A DNA stretch of 64,000 bases. Source: Zygnema cylindricum (Eukaryota; Streptophyta; Zygnematophyceae; Zygnematales; Zygnemataceae). Position 1 is the stretch's first letter. Each line of letters opens with the position of its first letter. Under the pieces are notes generated by a model. It was not told the DNA's origin and did no database searches. It saw only the letters and a program-made list of their open reading frames with translations. Made by a program: the position numbers and the translations under genes. Where the stretch lies: assembly GCA_037447655.1 (NCBI GenBank), contig JBBHKE010002397.1:5891-69890 (forward strand), in the 5' to 3' direction. This document shows, one piece after another, positions 44,572-56,336 of the stretch.

Positions 44572-45894
44572 TCATCGTTGCGTTTCTTCGCCGCGTCCCC
44601 AATATAATTGCGATGGTTGCGACACTGCGATTCGCTCCTTTACTGCGGCCGCTGCGATTGCCCCTTCGATGAAGCCGAGTGTCCTCACTCTTCTGAAACC
44701 GGCGCAGTAACTTAAGGGAATGTAGATCCTCCTCTTCCACCCAAGAGTCGTCCTCAGCTCCGTAGCCCTTTCACCGCACCAGATACGGGCTGGAGTTGGA
44801 ATTCCGAGAGCGGGCGACTGTAACAGATCTTGTTGTCCCGATTTTGATTTGTTCCTATTACAAGAGTCACACGTCCGGACATACTCCGCAATGTCGCGAG
44901 TCATGTTCGGCCAGTAATACCCCTTAACAACACGTGCGGTTGTTTTATCTTGTCCAAAATGTCCACTTAGCGGCTCGTCATGTCTCATTTTAAATATCAC
45001 CTGACGTAACTCCGGATTTGTTGGAACGTAAAGTCGTGTTGTCTGACTCGGTCTGTACCGCCACATACCATTGGCGGTTCGGATTAATATCTTCCGTTGA
45101 ATAAGTTCCTTCATTGTCTCGTCTTCGTCGTAAGCGACCTTGATCCTACTTAGCCACTGCTCGTCCACTTGCACCGTACTAGTGAGTGCGCTGAGTTTCG
45201 CATCTTGCGCTGCGTCCGACGCTGCCGTGTTCTTTTTCAAAGAGCTTACGTCTACATCCTGCGATGTTTGCGATCGTTGCTCTACCAATAGAGCAGCGAC
45301 TCCAGGTCTTCTCGACGCCGCATCCGCCAGGTTCATCTTGCCAGGCTTAAACTCAATGACTAGTTCCGACCCGAAGGTCTGAAGAAACGTCATCCATCGC
45401 ACTTGTTTCTTGGACAACTTTGGCTGTGTTTGTAGGTATTGTAGGGCGTGGTGATCCGTGATAACTGTGATCCGCTTCCCCTGAACGTAACATTTCCAAA
45501 CCTCTAGCGCATTGATGATCGCAATTGTCTCCTTTTCATGGGTGGCCCAGTTAAGCTCCGTTGCCTTTAGTTTTCGAATGTCGTAGGCAATGGATTGTAG
45601 GCCTTTTCCTTGATCTTGCATAAGGATCGCTCCAATAGCCGTATCGCTGGCGTCTGTAATTATCGTCCAAGGTAAGTTCGGGTCGGGAACAGCTAACACA
45701 GGGGCAGTAACCAACAGCTCTTTTAGCGTGTTAAAAGCTGCCCCTTGCGCCGATTTCCACTCGTAGGGCACGTCATTCTTGAGTAATTCCGTGAGTGGTG
45801 CAACAATTTTTGCGAAACCTTTGACAAAACGTTGATAGTAGGTGCATAATCCCAGAAAGCTCCGTAATTCCGTAATATTCACCGGCTGCGGCCA
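44572..45894 (-). pseudogene. Gypsy RT tail, RNase H, integrase zinc finger and chromodomain remnant
   Basis: RNase H residues are clear: TIITDASDTAIGAIL, the ATHEKE helix and ITDHHALQYLQT. The integrase HHCC finger follows (HDEPLSGHFGQDKT… CDSCNRNK, 44830-44990). Directly after DLLQSP the sequence jumps, with the whole DDE core absent, into a chromodomain C-terminal half (YLVR-stop-KGYGAEDDSWVEEEDL, about 44690-44795) in another frame, where TGG of the aromatic cage region has become TGA. The deletion removes roughly 1 kb compared with a normal chromovirus. Confidence 0.87.
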
Positions 45895-46600
45895 TTACTT
45901 CACTACCGTCGTTTTGTTCGGATCCATTGCGATTCCATCCCGGCTCACTACATGGCCCAGAAAATCAATTTTGTCCTTCAAGAAGTCACATTTACTCTTC
46001 TTTGCGTACAAGGTATTTTCCCGAAAGACTAGTAAGACCGTTTGTAAGTGCTTCATGTGATCCTCCAGCGTTCGGCTATACACCAAGATGTCGTCTAAAA
46101 AGACGATTCCAAACGCATCCAAATATTGCCGAAAGATGGATTTCATCAAATGCATAAAAGTCGCCGGCGCATTGGTCAGCCCGAACGACATTACCCGAAA
46201 CTGGAAATGGCCATACCGAGTTCTAAACGCCGTCTTTTCCACATCCTCCTCGGCAATTCTAATCTGGTGATAACCGCTCCGCAAATCTATCTTCGAGAAA
46301 TATTTAGCACCTCGAAGTCGATCCAACAGTTTGTCTATTCTCGGTAAATGGTACGTATTCTTCACCGTTAACTTGTTTAGCGCTCGGTAGTCCACACACA
46401 TACGAAAACCTCCATCTTTTTTATTCACGAAGAGAACGGGGGCTCCATACGGTGACTTGCTCGGTTCTATTGCTCCGGCTTCGACCAACTCCGCGAGTTA
46501 CTTTTTGAGTTCGTCCAATTTGGTGTAACTCATCTTGTACATCCAATTAGCCGGGGGTACCGCTCCGGGAACAAGCTCTATCTTGTGGCCTACTTCGCGC
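45895..46600 (-). pseudogene. Gypsy reverse transcriptase
   Basis: Motifs in order: [54 protein letters not shown] and the active site [14 protein letters not shown] at 45895 separates it from the next frame and a TAA at 46497 precedes it. Catalytic aspartates are present. Confidence 0.9.
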
Positions 46601-47352
46601 TTCGGAGGTAAGCCCTCGGGGAGCTTCGAGGGAAAAACATCTATGTACTCCTCGAGAAGTTTTGTCACGACTTTCGGGGCCTCTTTGGAAGTCTTTCTAG
46701 TGTCGTCACTTTCTTTTGAGTCGAAGCGGGGGTCCTTCTTCTTCCATTCCTTCAGAATCTCCTCCTTCGCCTCCTACATGGGCTGGACGACCGCTACACC
46801 AATAGTTTCCCCTTTTCTGACTGCCATCTTAAGCTGTAAGGTCGAAAGTAGGCGTCCCTCTTCCGCTCCTTTACTAGCCGCTCCCGCTTTTACCTCAAAC
46901 TCTTCTTCACCTTTCTTCAATCTCATGGCGCCACTTCTCCAATCGCTCGTCGGATTCCATTTTTGTACCCACGGCTTCCCCAAGATTACCTCGTGGTCCC
47001 CAAGAGGTAATACATGAAGAGTGCCGTACCATCAAAATTTCCCGATTCCGACGCGTAACCACGGAGTACGATGGGTAATGGATAAGGAACTTCTGTCAGC
47101 CAATTGTACCGACTGATGATCCTTTAGCACCACGAGAGGAAGTTTCAACCTTTTCACCGTCGCCTCGTTGATGAAATTTCCTGATGCTCCGGAGTCCACC
47201 ATGAAGCTAGTTGCACTCACTCCGATTTGACCACGAAAAATCAAAGGGTCTCCTCCTTCACCGGCTAACCTCATGATGTTAAGTTTCCCCTTTCCTGGAT
47301 TTTTTCGTTTTGGACATTCTCGAGCCATATGGTCCAGGGAACCGCACTAGAA
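46601..47352 (-). pseudogene. Gypsy zinc knuckle, protease and protease-RT linker
   Basis: The zinc knuckle (C-F-stop-C-G-S-L-D-H-M-A-R-E-C, 47310-47352) has TAG inside it. The aspartic protease motif FMVDSGASGNFINEATVKRL is at about 47150-47210. The linker GKPWVQKWNPTSDWRSGAMR is at about 46920-46983. The frame is broken by stops near 47030 and 46774. Confidence 0.85.
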
Positions 47353-48220
47353 GCATAAGCCATTTTGCCTCCTCTGTTGGGGCTCCTCGGGGGACAAGTT
47401 GTTGGCCTTGGTCTTGATAGTTTTCTTCTTTTTCCGTAGCACGTTGACCACCTCCTTATCCTCATCAATTGCTCCGAGCTCCATGGGAGTTGGACCATCG
47501 TCTCGTCGAGCCCCCCCGCCGCTACTTGACCCATAATGATAAGGTATACGAAAGGTGATCTCGACTGAATCGGTCCGCTCAGCAAACTGAATGATTGCCG
47601 AGAGACTAAGAGTTGTGCTTTCCCAAGCAAACCATTGTTCCACATCCCTACGAATGGATGATTTAAGCCCCTTCACGTAGCGATCCACAACTTCATCCTG
47701 CGTCATCGTAGGTATTTGAACCTTGCACTCCAAAAACCACTGCGTAAACTCCAACACCAAAATTTGTTGCTTCAACACTACGATCTTATCTCTTGCAGCC
47801 TAAACCGTATTGACAGGCTGCCAAGCGTTACAGAGGAATTGAATGAAGAGAGCCCAAACGGTCGGTATCTCATCATTCTCCACCAATGTCCTCCACCATG
47901 CTCCCGCTGCCCGTTTAAGAAGACCAACCGCGTAGTGAATCTTATAACGGTCCGATAGGCTAGGAAAATTCTTGAGATAATTTCGCAACGGAGAATATCC
48001 ACGTGTCTAGGTTCTTGTACCTTGCAGGGTCAAACTTGTCGGGAAGTCTTAATTTCGGTCTCTTGTAGTCCCTCTCCATGCCTCCATGAGGTCGCTCACC
48101 AAGACGAGATTCCAAAGCTCCGACTGTGTTGCTCATCTGCGCGTTCTGTAATCTAACGCTTTCTAACTCCCTGAGAACTTGCGCTTACATTTCTGTAGTG
48201 GATACGTAGTGTTCTTCCAT
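47353..48220 (-). pseudogene. Gypsy gag
   Basis: ATG at 48220 (MEEHYVSTTEM) followed by a TAA after eleven codons. Then a coiled-coil-like AQVLRELESVRLQNAQMSN stretch, the retrotransposon gag core (AVGLLKRAAGAWWRTLVEND, 47830-47930) and CKVQIPTMTQDEVVDRYVKG. At least one more frameshift lies at about 47790. Confidence 0.87.
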
Positions 48221-48242
48221 GCTGTCGAGTCATGTGGAATAG

Positions 48243-48254
48243 CTCTGATACCAG
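48243..48254 (-). promoter_or_regulatory. Gypsy primer-binding site (initiator tRNA-Met 3' end)
   Basis: On the minus strand TGGTATCAGAGC follows the LTR end after one base. It is complementary to the 3' CCA end of plant initiator tRNA-Met, the usual site for plant LTR elements. Confidence 0.88.
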
Positions 48255-48770
48255 TGAAAAAGGGGACAAAAAAAAGCACCACAATACACCACAATACACA
48301 GCGGAAAGTTCCAAGGATCTTCTCGTAGCAACAGCAGGAGCACACCGCAATGACAGACAATATTGCGCTTTATTACTCGGGAGAGGATTACAAAAGTCAA
48401 CGCTTGTTGCGAAGGTCTACTTAAAGAGTGTCTTTCTGACTAGGCCTACCTCACTATATAAACTAACTAGCTGGTGGTCAACCTAGTACTGTAAAACTGT
48501 AGACGTGGACCCTCACGGTCAACCAAGACAAATCCCAAAATATCCTTCTAGAACAATACCGTTCTATCTACATTCCGCGGCGTTGCTATACTGCTAAGCA
48601 ACATTGCTCTGCTGCGCTGTTATGCTGCTACGCTACGAAGTAACTACGCCGCTAAGTTGCTACGCTGCTATGTTGCGCTCGTCTAGAATCGCAACTGTGC
48701 TGCTCTAACATCGCAACTATAGCAGCCTAGTTGCTAGCTACTAAATACCCAACTGTGTAACCTTGTTACA
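48255..48770 (-). repeat. Gypsy 5' LTR
   Basis: 516 bp, TGAAAAAGGGGAC to CCTTGTTACA on the plus strand. Matches 43334-43849 and the solo LTR. Confidence 0.92.
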
Positions 48771-48775
48771 GTTCC

Positions 48776-51167
48776 TCCAGAGTTCCATGTAGTTGAGAAG
48801 CATCTGTAGCAGGAACAAGCCGTGTAGTAGCACAAGGTGGACTTATGGGAAGAGATGGCACCGAAAAATACACTTGTTGTTGGTGGTGAAAAATGACATA
48901 CTCATGATTCTGGTGTTCTGTTGGCGTATCTGCTGCTTTGAACAGATCAACCAAATTGTGTTCATCTTTGATCTTAATAATCCGAGACACAAAAATCTTT
49001 TGTTTATCTAAGACGTACACTCTATATCCCTTTGCATTATCATCATAACCCAAGAGAATTCTTGCTAAGCCTTTGGCTTCCATTTTCCACTTATCTGGTG
49101 AGTTATCTAAAATAAAGTATTTACTTCCAATTTTTTTAAAAAGACTAACATCTGGGACTTTCCCTGTCCACAGCTCATAAGGTGTAGAGCTTATAGATCT
49201 AGATGCAACTCTATTCTTTATATAGACTGTACAGTTAAGTGCTTCAACCCTGAATTACAGATCTATACCTTTGTCTGCAAGCATGGACCAAGCAATCTCT
49301 GTGACTGTCCTGTTTAGTCTTTCTAAAACTCCATTTTGCTCAAGAGTATATGGAACTGTCAGATTGTGACTATACCCTCATGAAGTAGAAATTTCTTAAA
49401 TTCGTTAGAGGTATATTCACCTCCATTATCCGTTCTGAACGCCTAGATCAGAACTCCGTGTAGTTTTTCCGCCTAGACCTTGTAGTGTTTGAAGTGAGTG
49501 AATACTTCACTTTTGTTCTTCATAAAATATACTTTCGTGTACCTGGAGAAATCATTAGTGAATGTGACCATATACTGAACTCCTCTAGGTGATGCTACTT
49601 GGGATGGTCCAAAGACATTTGAATGAATGAGCTGGAGGACTTTTGTGGATCTGTTTTTGGTCTCCTGTAGAAATGGCAATTTATGAATCATGTCTAGTGA
49701 GCAGCCATCACATGTTTTCACACACTGAGATGTGAGAGAAACACCTTTAACTTTCCTAGCATTCACCATTTTTTTCAGACTTTCATGATTAATATGTCCT
49801 AACCTTTTATGCCATAATTCATTCTCAGATGACACACTAGAGTACTAAACATATTTTTCTAGCATTCAGCCATGTCCATCTAGTACATCTTATTGGCATC
49901 TCTAGCTCCTGTTACTGCTATTTTTCCTAGCTTACTAAAAATCTGTCTCCCCCCTTTAAAGGTGACCTCAAAACCCTTACTCTTAACCAACTAAGTAGAA
50001 AATAGATTCTTTTTAAAATCTGAAATATGTAAAACATTGTGGAGGGTCCTTTTGGCAGACCTTCCCCCCACATTTACTATTAGAGATACATCACCATGTG
50101 GTAAAGACTAGACACTCATGCCACAAGCATAGTAGATATATTTAGGATGAGTTTGCTTTAAATTTGTAAAAATTGCCTTGTCCCAACAAATGTGAGCCGA
50201 TGCCTCGGTGTCCATAATCCATCCGCCATATTTGGGAGCCTCCATTACTGCCGCCATAGCAAAAAACTCCGCATCCTCTTCATCATTGAAGCTCAGAGAT
50301 GAATATGCATCATCTGTAAAGGTTGAAAAAAGTGCATATTCTCGAGAGGGATATCCAGAAAAGCCTTGATAAAACTGGCTTTGTAGCCATCTAGGCCTGT
50401 ATAAACCAATTTCATTTGCCTTTTTGAGCTTTGGACAGTACTTGTAACCATGTCGTTTTTCAAAACAATAAAAACAAGCATTAGAAGACTGCCTATTTTG
50501 CCTCTAACTACCCTGATTAAACTGGTTCTGATTCAGGTTAAACTGGTTTCTGTTTTGATTAAACTGATTTCTCCTCTCAAAATATGTATTGAAAGCTTCT
50601 ACTTTCTTTTCACCATCAAAGACCTTACTTGTAGACTACTTTTCTAATATAAGATTGTAAGGTATCTGAAAAGTTAGCTAGACTCATTATGCCCTTTTAA
50701 ATCTGCACACACTCCCTTTATATGACTAGGGAGACCTCTAATAAGCAAATCAGCTTGCTCAAACCCTAGAAAAGTTCCACCAACCGAAGAGTGTGCATCA
50801 ATGAGTTCCCAAAATTTATCGCAATACTCGGCCATAGACCCGCCCGAGTATTTGTAGTCGTAGATTTCCAGCCACCAAGAGCTCCTCTTAGACATTTGCC
50901 TTTTCATGGGAAGTTTTCAGCGAAGTCCAAATCTCGCTCGCCTCTTTCATCTTGAGCCGAGACATAACCAGACTTTGTGAAATGCAAATAATCAAGTTGT
51001 TTCTAGCGAGGGAGTTCTTCTTCGTCCAACTTTGATCTGTTTCAACAAGACATCCATCTAAGACTCATAATTAGTCTGCAGTTTCAAAAGATGATTTAAC
51101 CATAGATGCCCAGTATGCATACTTCTAGCCATTGAAGACAAGAATTTTGGACGAAAGGCCCATAACT
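48776..51167 (-). pseudogene. CopE unit a: integrase, protease region and gag remnants
   Basis: Minus strand: linker 48776-49083 (ARILLGYDDNAKGYRVYVLD), integrase 49250-49835 (zinc finger WHKRLGH… CDGC, then FTNDFSRYTKVYFMKNKSEV), protease/zinc-knuckle area about 50100-50480, gag 50674-51160 (GGSMAEYCDKFWELIDAHSS, LIRGLPSHIKGV). Numerous stops. Family E gag and integrase are clearly different from the A/B/D families. Confidence 0.83.
51157..51167 (-). promoter_or_regulatory. CopE primer-binding site (half-tRNA type)
   Basis: AGTTATGGGCC on the minus strand, next to the LTR end ACAACA. Ten bases (GTTATGGGCC) match the complement of the initiator tRNA-Met anticodon arm. It lies inside the gag frame (VEQQVMGLSSKI). 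In unit b the same place (62802-62812) is mutated. Confidence 0.65.
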
Positions 51168-52165
51168 TGTTGTTCTACAACCACAGTTGCAGGTGGAGGA
51201 CCACCAGTAGTAGTAGATGTAGACATAGACTTCAACAAAAGCTATAAGAAATCCTATCAAACAACCAACTTTGATATAACACATAAATCACTTGAGGTGT
51301 TCAAATAACACCAAAATTCACACTAATACAATATCACATTAAGTCTATCAATTCCCAAAATTGCAGCCCAATTGAACTAGTAAACCATAAGATGTAACAC
51401 ATGGAAGTTTCCCAAAAACTGTCCATTATAGAGTTAGATCTTAATACTGGATAGTTACAATTTTGGCTAAGTCCTAACTTTATACTCACAAAGAGTATCA
51501 ACTGAAAACTAACTAATCAGATGTCTACACTTGGAACAACAGTACTGTACTACACTACGACAAGGTACCGAATCAGTACGCTTTTTGTATTGTGAGTACG
51601 TCAAAACCCTATTTGACTACTAGACAAAAATATACTTAGTGGAACACTACATTCTAATCCGCTAAGCAAAAACTACTGAGTTTCTGATATACAAATAGAT
51701 TCCCCGTACAGTAGTGTTAAAGGTGCTTAGTGAGCAGTGGATGCTAGCGTCCAGCCGACTGTTGATCAAGTGGTCCATGTCACCTGAGGCCGTACAAAGT
51801 GATGAGTCATTTTGTGGTCTCACGTGAATCTTGTCCTTTCACTCGATTCACATCTACGGTCGTGGTTGAATGTTGTACCACCATTCTACCGGACAATTGG
51901 TTGAGTCCATGCGCGTGGGATTCTTCAACAGTATTCGTTCGATGTGTGACGCGTGGTAAAGTGTGTCGGCGCCTTCCCTAAAACTTGTATGATGTTCATT
52001 TTCTGACGCGTGTCCCTGCAAAAGTACAATACACTCAAAAGTACTATTGCTACTGTCACACTAAATGAGTTAAGTATTACAACTTATCTAGACCAAAAAT
52101 ATTCTAAGTACTTTGTCTCTCCTCACAACTCTGTTTACTGAGTATTAAGATTTCTTATTTCAACA
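51168..52165 (-). repeat. CopE LTR (ii), shared by units a and b
   Basis: 998 bp. Its low side abuts the primer-binding site and gag of unit a (5' LTR role). Its high side abuts the polypurine tract and RNase H of unit b (3' LTR role). It contains the ATG of unit a gag (MSTSTTTGGPPPATVVVEQQ). Confidence 0.88.
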
Positions 52166-53620
52166 CTCCCCTAAATCTTTAGACTCAATACTCACTCAAC
52201 CCAATAGACTCTGTGCAAAATTTCAACTTAAGAGCTTGAAAAGATTTAGTTTGCATATCAGCCACCATCTTTTCATCCGGTAAATAACATATTTTTATCA
52301 CTCTTGCAAGCACATTTTCTCTCACAAAGTGTAGTCTGACATCCATATGTTTGCTTTTAAAATGATGACTGTGGTAAGAGGCAATGGCTATAGCTGCCTG
52401 TGACCACCAGATAACCTGAGGACCGGTTTGCATATACCCAAGTTCTTGCAAAGTGGCTTTAAACCATTGGAGTTCCTTGAGGTCAAAACTGGCTGCCATA
52501 TATTCTGACTCCATCGTGGACTGAGCCGTGACCTTCTGTTATTTGCTGCTCCTGCAGCAAGTTCCATTCCCAATTTTCAGAACGAAACCGGTTGTTGATT
52601 TCTGGCTTGGCATATCTCCATAGCTAGCATCGCTCCAAGTCTGTAATTTTACCTCTCCTCCTTTGAGTATAAGCTTGAGGCTTCAGGTACCTGCCACGTA
52701 TCTCAGAACCCTCTTTGCTACTTCCCAATCTCCTCTTTTAGGATTCTGAAGACTCCTACTTAGGACTCCCACAGCTGCAGCAATATCAGGTCTCGTTTAA
52801 TTCATAAAATAAATAAGACTCCCCACTACCTGTCTGTATGGCTTTGTAGCCATAAACTCTTCCTCCCGTGACTCTTAACTTTCACTAACCATTATGCCCG
52901 AGTTTTATTCCCTCCCCTCCTGCTTTTGTCTAAATTCTATAGGAGTTACAAATCCCTTCACAGCCTTCATCTTAAAATTTTCTAGTATGTTCCCTTTAGC
53001 TTCTTCCTGGGTTAGCATTATCAATATGTTATTTCTATCCCTTTCAACTTTTTTGTCTAAGATATATTTGGCCTCACCTAGGTCTTTCATTTCAAACCTA
53101 GACCTCAAAGCTGCTTTAATACGGTTTATTTTATTTATGGATTTACTTATTAGTAAAAGATCATCCACATATACAATATAAAGAATCCCATCCTCCCTTT
53201 GTAAGACATAGACTAAATGGTCTAAACTAATTCTTTTGAATCCTAGACTAGTTGGAAATTCATCTAACTTCAAATTCCATTGTTTAGGGGCTTGTTTCAG
53301 CCCATATAGAGATTTTATCAGTTTGCAGACTAACTTTTCTTTCCCTTTTTCCTTATACATTTCAGGCTATTGCATATAAATAGTTTCTTCTAACTCTCCA
53401 TGCAATAAGGTTGTCTTACATCCATTTGATGTATTTCCATGTTTTCTATAGCAGCTAAACCCAATAGAATTTGACAGTAGGAAATCTGACGACTGGGGAG
53501 AAGGTTTCCTCAAAGTCAATACCTTCTTTTCTGGTTCTACCCTTTGGCCACAAGTCTGGCCTTATACCTTTCAATAGTGTTTTCGGGATCCAGTTTGACT
53601 TTGAAGACGTACTTGCTTCG
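52166..53620 (-). pseudogene. CopE unit b: RNase H and RT remnants
   Basis: RNase H tail 52185-52514 (MESEYMAAS… HHFKSKHMDVRLHFVREN; the expected CDNQAA has become WWSQAA, losing the catalytic Asp). RT 52905-53360 (KSLYGLKQAPKQWNLKLDEF, YVDDLLLISKS). RT N-terminus broken at 53370-53540. Confidence 0.83.
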
Positions 53621-56336
53621 AATGGCTTTCCTCCCTGGGGGCAGGTCCACGAGCTACCATGTCTGTGCCTCCATAATCGACTTCATCTCGCCGTTGACCG
53701 CCTCAATCCAGTGGTTTCTCTCCAGTGATAAGAAGGCTTCTTTAATGGTCAAAGGCTCCCTTGATGCTGTAGAAAAAGCAAAGTGAGAACCGGTTTGGAG
53801 ACGACTGCTAGATCTTCTTCCCCTCAGAAATTCTGAGGCTAAAATGGTAGGCAATCTCCGATTTCGTGTTGCTGAAATTGCTGCAGGATTAGAAGGTGTA
53901 GCTGTCTAATCCTCCAGAGTTCGATGTAGTTGAGAAGCATTCATAGCACGAACAAGCGGTGTAGTAGCAGAAGGTGGACTTATGGGAAGAGATGGCACTG
54001 GAAAATACACCTGTTGTTGGTGGTGAAAAATGACATACTCATGATTCTGGTTTTCTGTTGGCGTATCTGTTGCTTTGAACAGATCAACCGAATTGTGTTC
54101 ATCTTTAATCTTAATATTTTGAGACACAAAAATCTTTTGTTTATCTAAGACGTACACTCTATATCCCTTTGCATTTTCATCATAACCCAAGAGAATTCTT
54201 GCTAAGCCTTTGGCTTCCATTTTCCACTTATTTGGTGAATTATCTAAAATAAAGCACTTACTTCCAATTTTTTTTAAAGTGACTAACATCTGGGACTTTC
54301 CCGGTCCACAGCTCATAATGTGTAGAGCTTATAGATGTGGATGGAACTCTATTCTTTATATAGACTGTACAGTTAAGTGCTTCAGCCCAGAATTACAGAT
54401 CTATACCCTTGTCTACAAGCATGGACCTAACAATCTTTGTGACTGTCCTGTTTAGTCTTTCCGAAACTCCATTCTGCTCAAGAGTATATGGAACTGTCAG
54501 ATTGTGACTTATACCCTCATGAAATAGAAATTGCTTGAATTCGTTAGAGGTGTATTCACCTCTATTATCAGTTTTGAACGCCTTGATCGGAACTCCGTGT
54601 AGTTTTTCCGCCCTGACCTTGTAGTGTTTGAAGTGAGTGAATACTTCACTTTTGTTCTTCATAAAATATACTTTCGTGTACCTGGAGAAATCATCAGTGA
54701 ATATGACCATATACTGAACTCCTCTAGCTGATGCTAATTGGGATGGTCCAAAGACATCTGAATGAATGAGCTGGAGGACTTTTGTGGATCTGTTTTCGGT
54801 CTCCTGTGGAAATGGCAATTTATGAATCATGTCTAGTGAGCAGCCATCACATGTTTTCACAGACTGAGATGTGAGAGAAACACCTTTAACTTTCCTAGCA
54901 TTCACCATTTTTTTTCAGACTTTCATGATTAATATGTCCTAACCTTTTATGCCATAATTCATTCTCAGATGACACACTAGAGTACTAAACATATTTTTCT
55001 AGCATTCAGCCATGTCCATCTAGTACATCTTATTGGCATCTCTAGCTCATGTTAGTGCTATTTTTCCTAACTTACTAACAATGTGTCTCCTCCCATTTAA
55101 GGGTGACCTCAAAACCCTTACTCTCAACCAACGAAGTAGAAAATAGATTCTTTTTTAAATCTGAAACATGTAAAACATTGTGGAGGGTCCTTTTCGCAAA
55201 CCTTCTCCCCACATTTACCATTAGAGATACATCACCATGTGGTAAAGACTAGACACTCATGCCACAAGCATAGTAGATATATTTCGGATGAGTTTGCTTT
55301 AAATTTGTAAAAATTGCCTTGTCCCAACAAAGGTGAGCCGATGCCTCGATGTCCATGATCGATCCGCCATCTTTGGGAGCCTCCATTGCTGCCGCCATTG
55401 CAAATAACTCCACTTCCTCTTCATCATTGAAGCTCAGAGATGAATCTGCATCATCTGTAAAGGTTGAAAAAAGTGCATATCCTTGAGAGGGATTTCCAGA
55501 AAAGCCTTGATAAAACTTGCTTTATAGCCATCTAGGCCTGTATAAACCAATTTCATTTGCCTTTTTGAGATTTGGACAGTACTTGTAACCATGTCGTTTT
55601 TCAAAACAATAAAAACAAGCAATAGAAGACTGCCTATTTTGCCTCTGACTACCCTGATTAAACTGGTGTTGATTCACGTTAAACTGGTTTCTGTTTTGAT
55701 TAAAATGATTTCTCCTCTCAAAATCTGTATTGAAAGCTTCTTCTTTCTTTTCACCATCAAGGACCTTACTTGTAGACTCCTCTTCTAATATAAGATTGTA
55801 AGCTAACTGAAAAGTCTAGCTATACTTATTAAACCCTTTTAAAGCTACAAACACTCCCTTCATATGACTAGGGAGACCTCTAATAAGCAAAGTAGCTTGT
55901 TGAAACTCTGGAAAAATTCCACCAGCCGAAGAATGTGCATCAACGAGTTCCCAAAATTTATTGCAGTACTCGGCCATAGACCCGCTCGGGTATTTGTAGT
56001 CCCAGATTCGGCCAGCCACCAAAAGCTCTTTTTAGACGTTTGCCTTTTCATGGGAAGTTTTCAGCGAAGTCCAAATCTCGCTCGCCATTTTCATTGCCGA
56101 AGAGTGTGCATCAAAGAGTTCCCAAAATTTATCGCAATACTCGGCCATAGACTTGGCCGAGTATTTGTATTCCCAGATCCGGCCAGCCACCAAGAGCTCC
56201 TCTTAGACGTTTGCCTATTCATGGGAAGTTTTCAACGAAGTCCAAATCTCGCTCGCCTTTTTGATCTTGAGCCGAGACATAACCACACTTTATGAAATGC
56301 AAAGAATCAAGTTGTTTCTAGCGAAGGAGTTCTTCT
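53621..56336 (-). pseudogene. CopE unit b: linker, integrase and gag remnants
   Basis: Linker 53654-54316. Integrase 54393-54960 with FTDDFSRYTKVYFMKNKSEV, KTDNRGEYTSNEF (DNGG changed to DNRG) and EQNGVSERLNRT, the best integrase of this family here. Protease/gag 55100-56280. The gag region carries a 171-bp tandem duplication (see 55925-56266). 56332-56336 CTTCT is the CopD target duplication. Confidence 0.82.
55925..56266. repeat. 171-bp tandem duplication in CopE unit b gag
   Basis: GCCGAAGAATGTGCATCAAC at 55925 recurs as GCCGAAGAGTGTGCATCAAA at 56096, and the two units match almost throughout, including GGGAAGTTTTCAGCGAAGTC. Unit a has a single copy. Confidence 0.88.

Larger units (their letters stand above)
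43334..48770 (-). mobile_element. Gypsy chromovirus, complete with LTRs and target duplication but defective
   Basis: 5437 bp, minus strand. Both LTRs are 516 bp (43334-43849, 48255-48770), with a perfect 5-bp duplication GTTCC (43329-43333, 48771-48775). The order gag, protease, RT, RNase H, integrase zinc finger and chromodomain remnant marks a Ty3/Gypsy chromovirus. The integrase catalytic core is deleted and several stops are present. An extra sense frame lies between the chromodomain and the 3' LTR. Confidence 0.92.

Noticed and set aside
43334-48770. Possible endogenous pararetrovirus or other virus
   Set aside because: LTRs, initiator tRNA-Met primer site, integrase finger and chromodomain make it a Ty3/Gypsy chromovirus. 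No movement or coat protein and no envelope gene.
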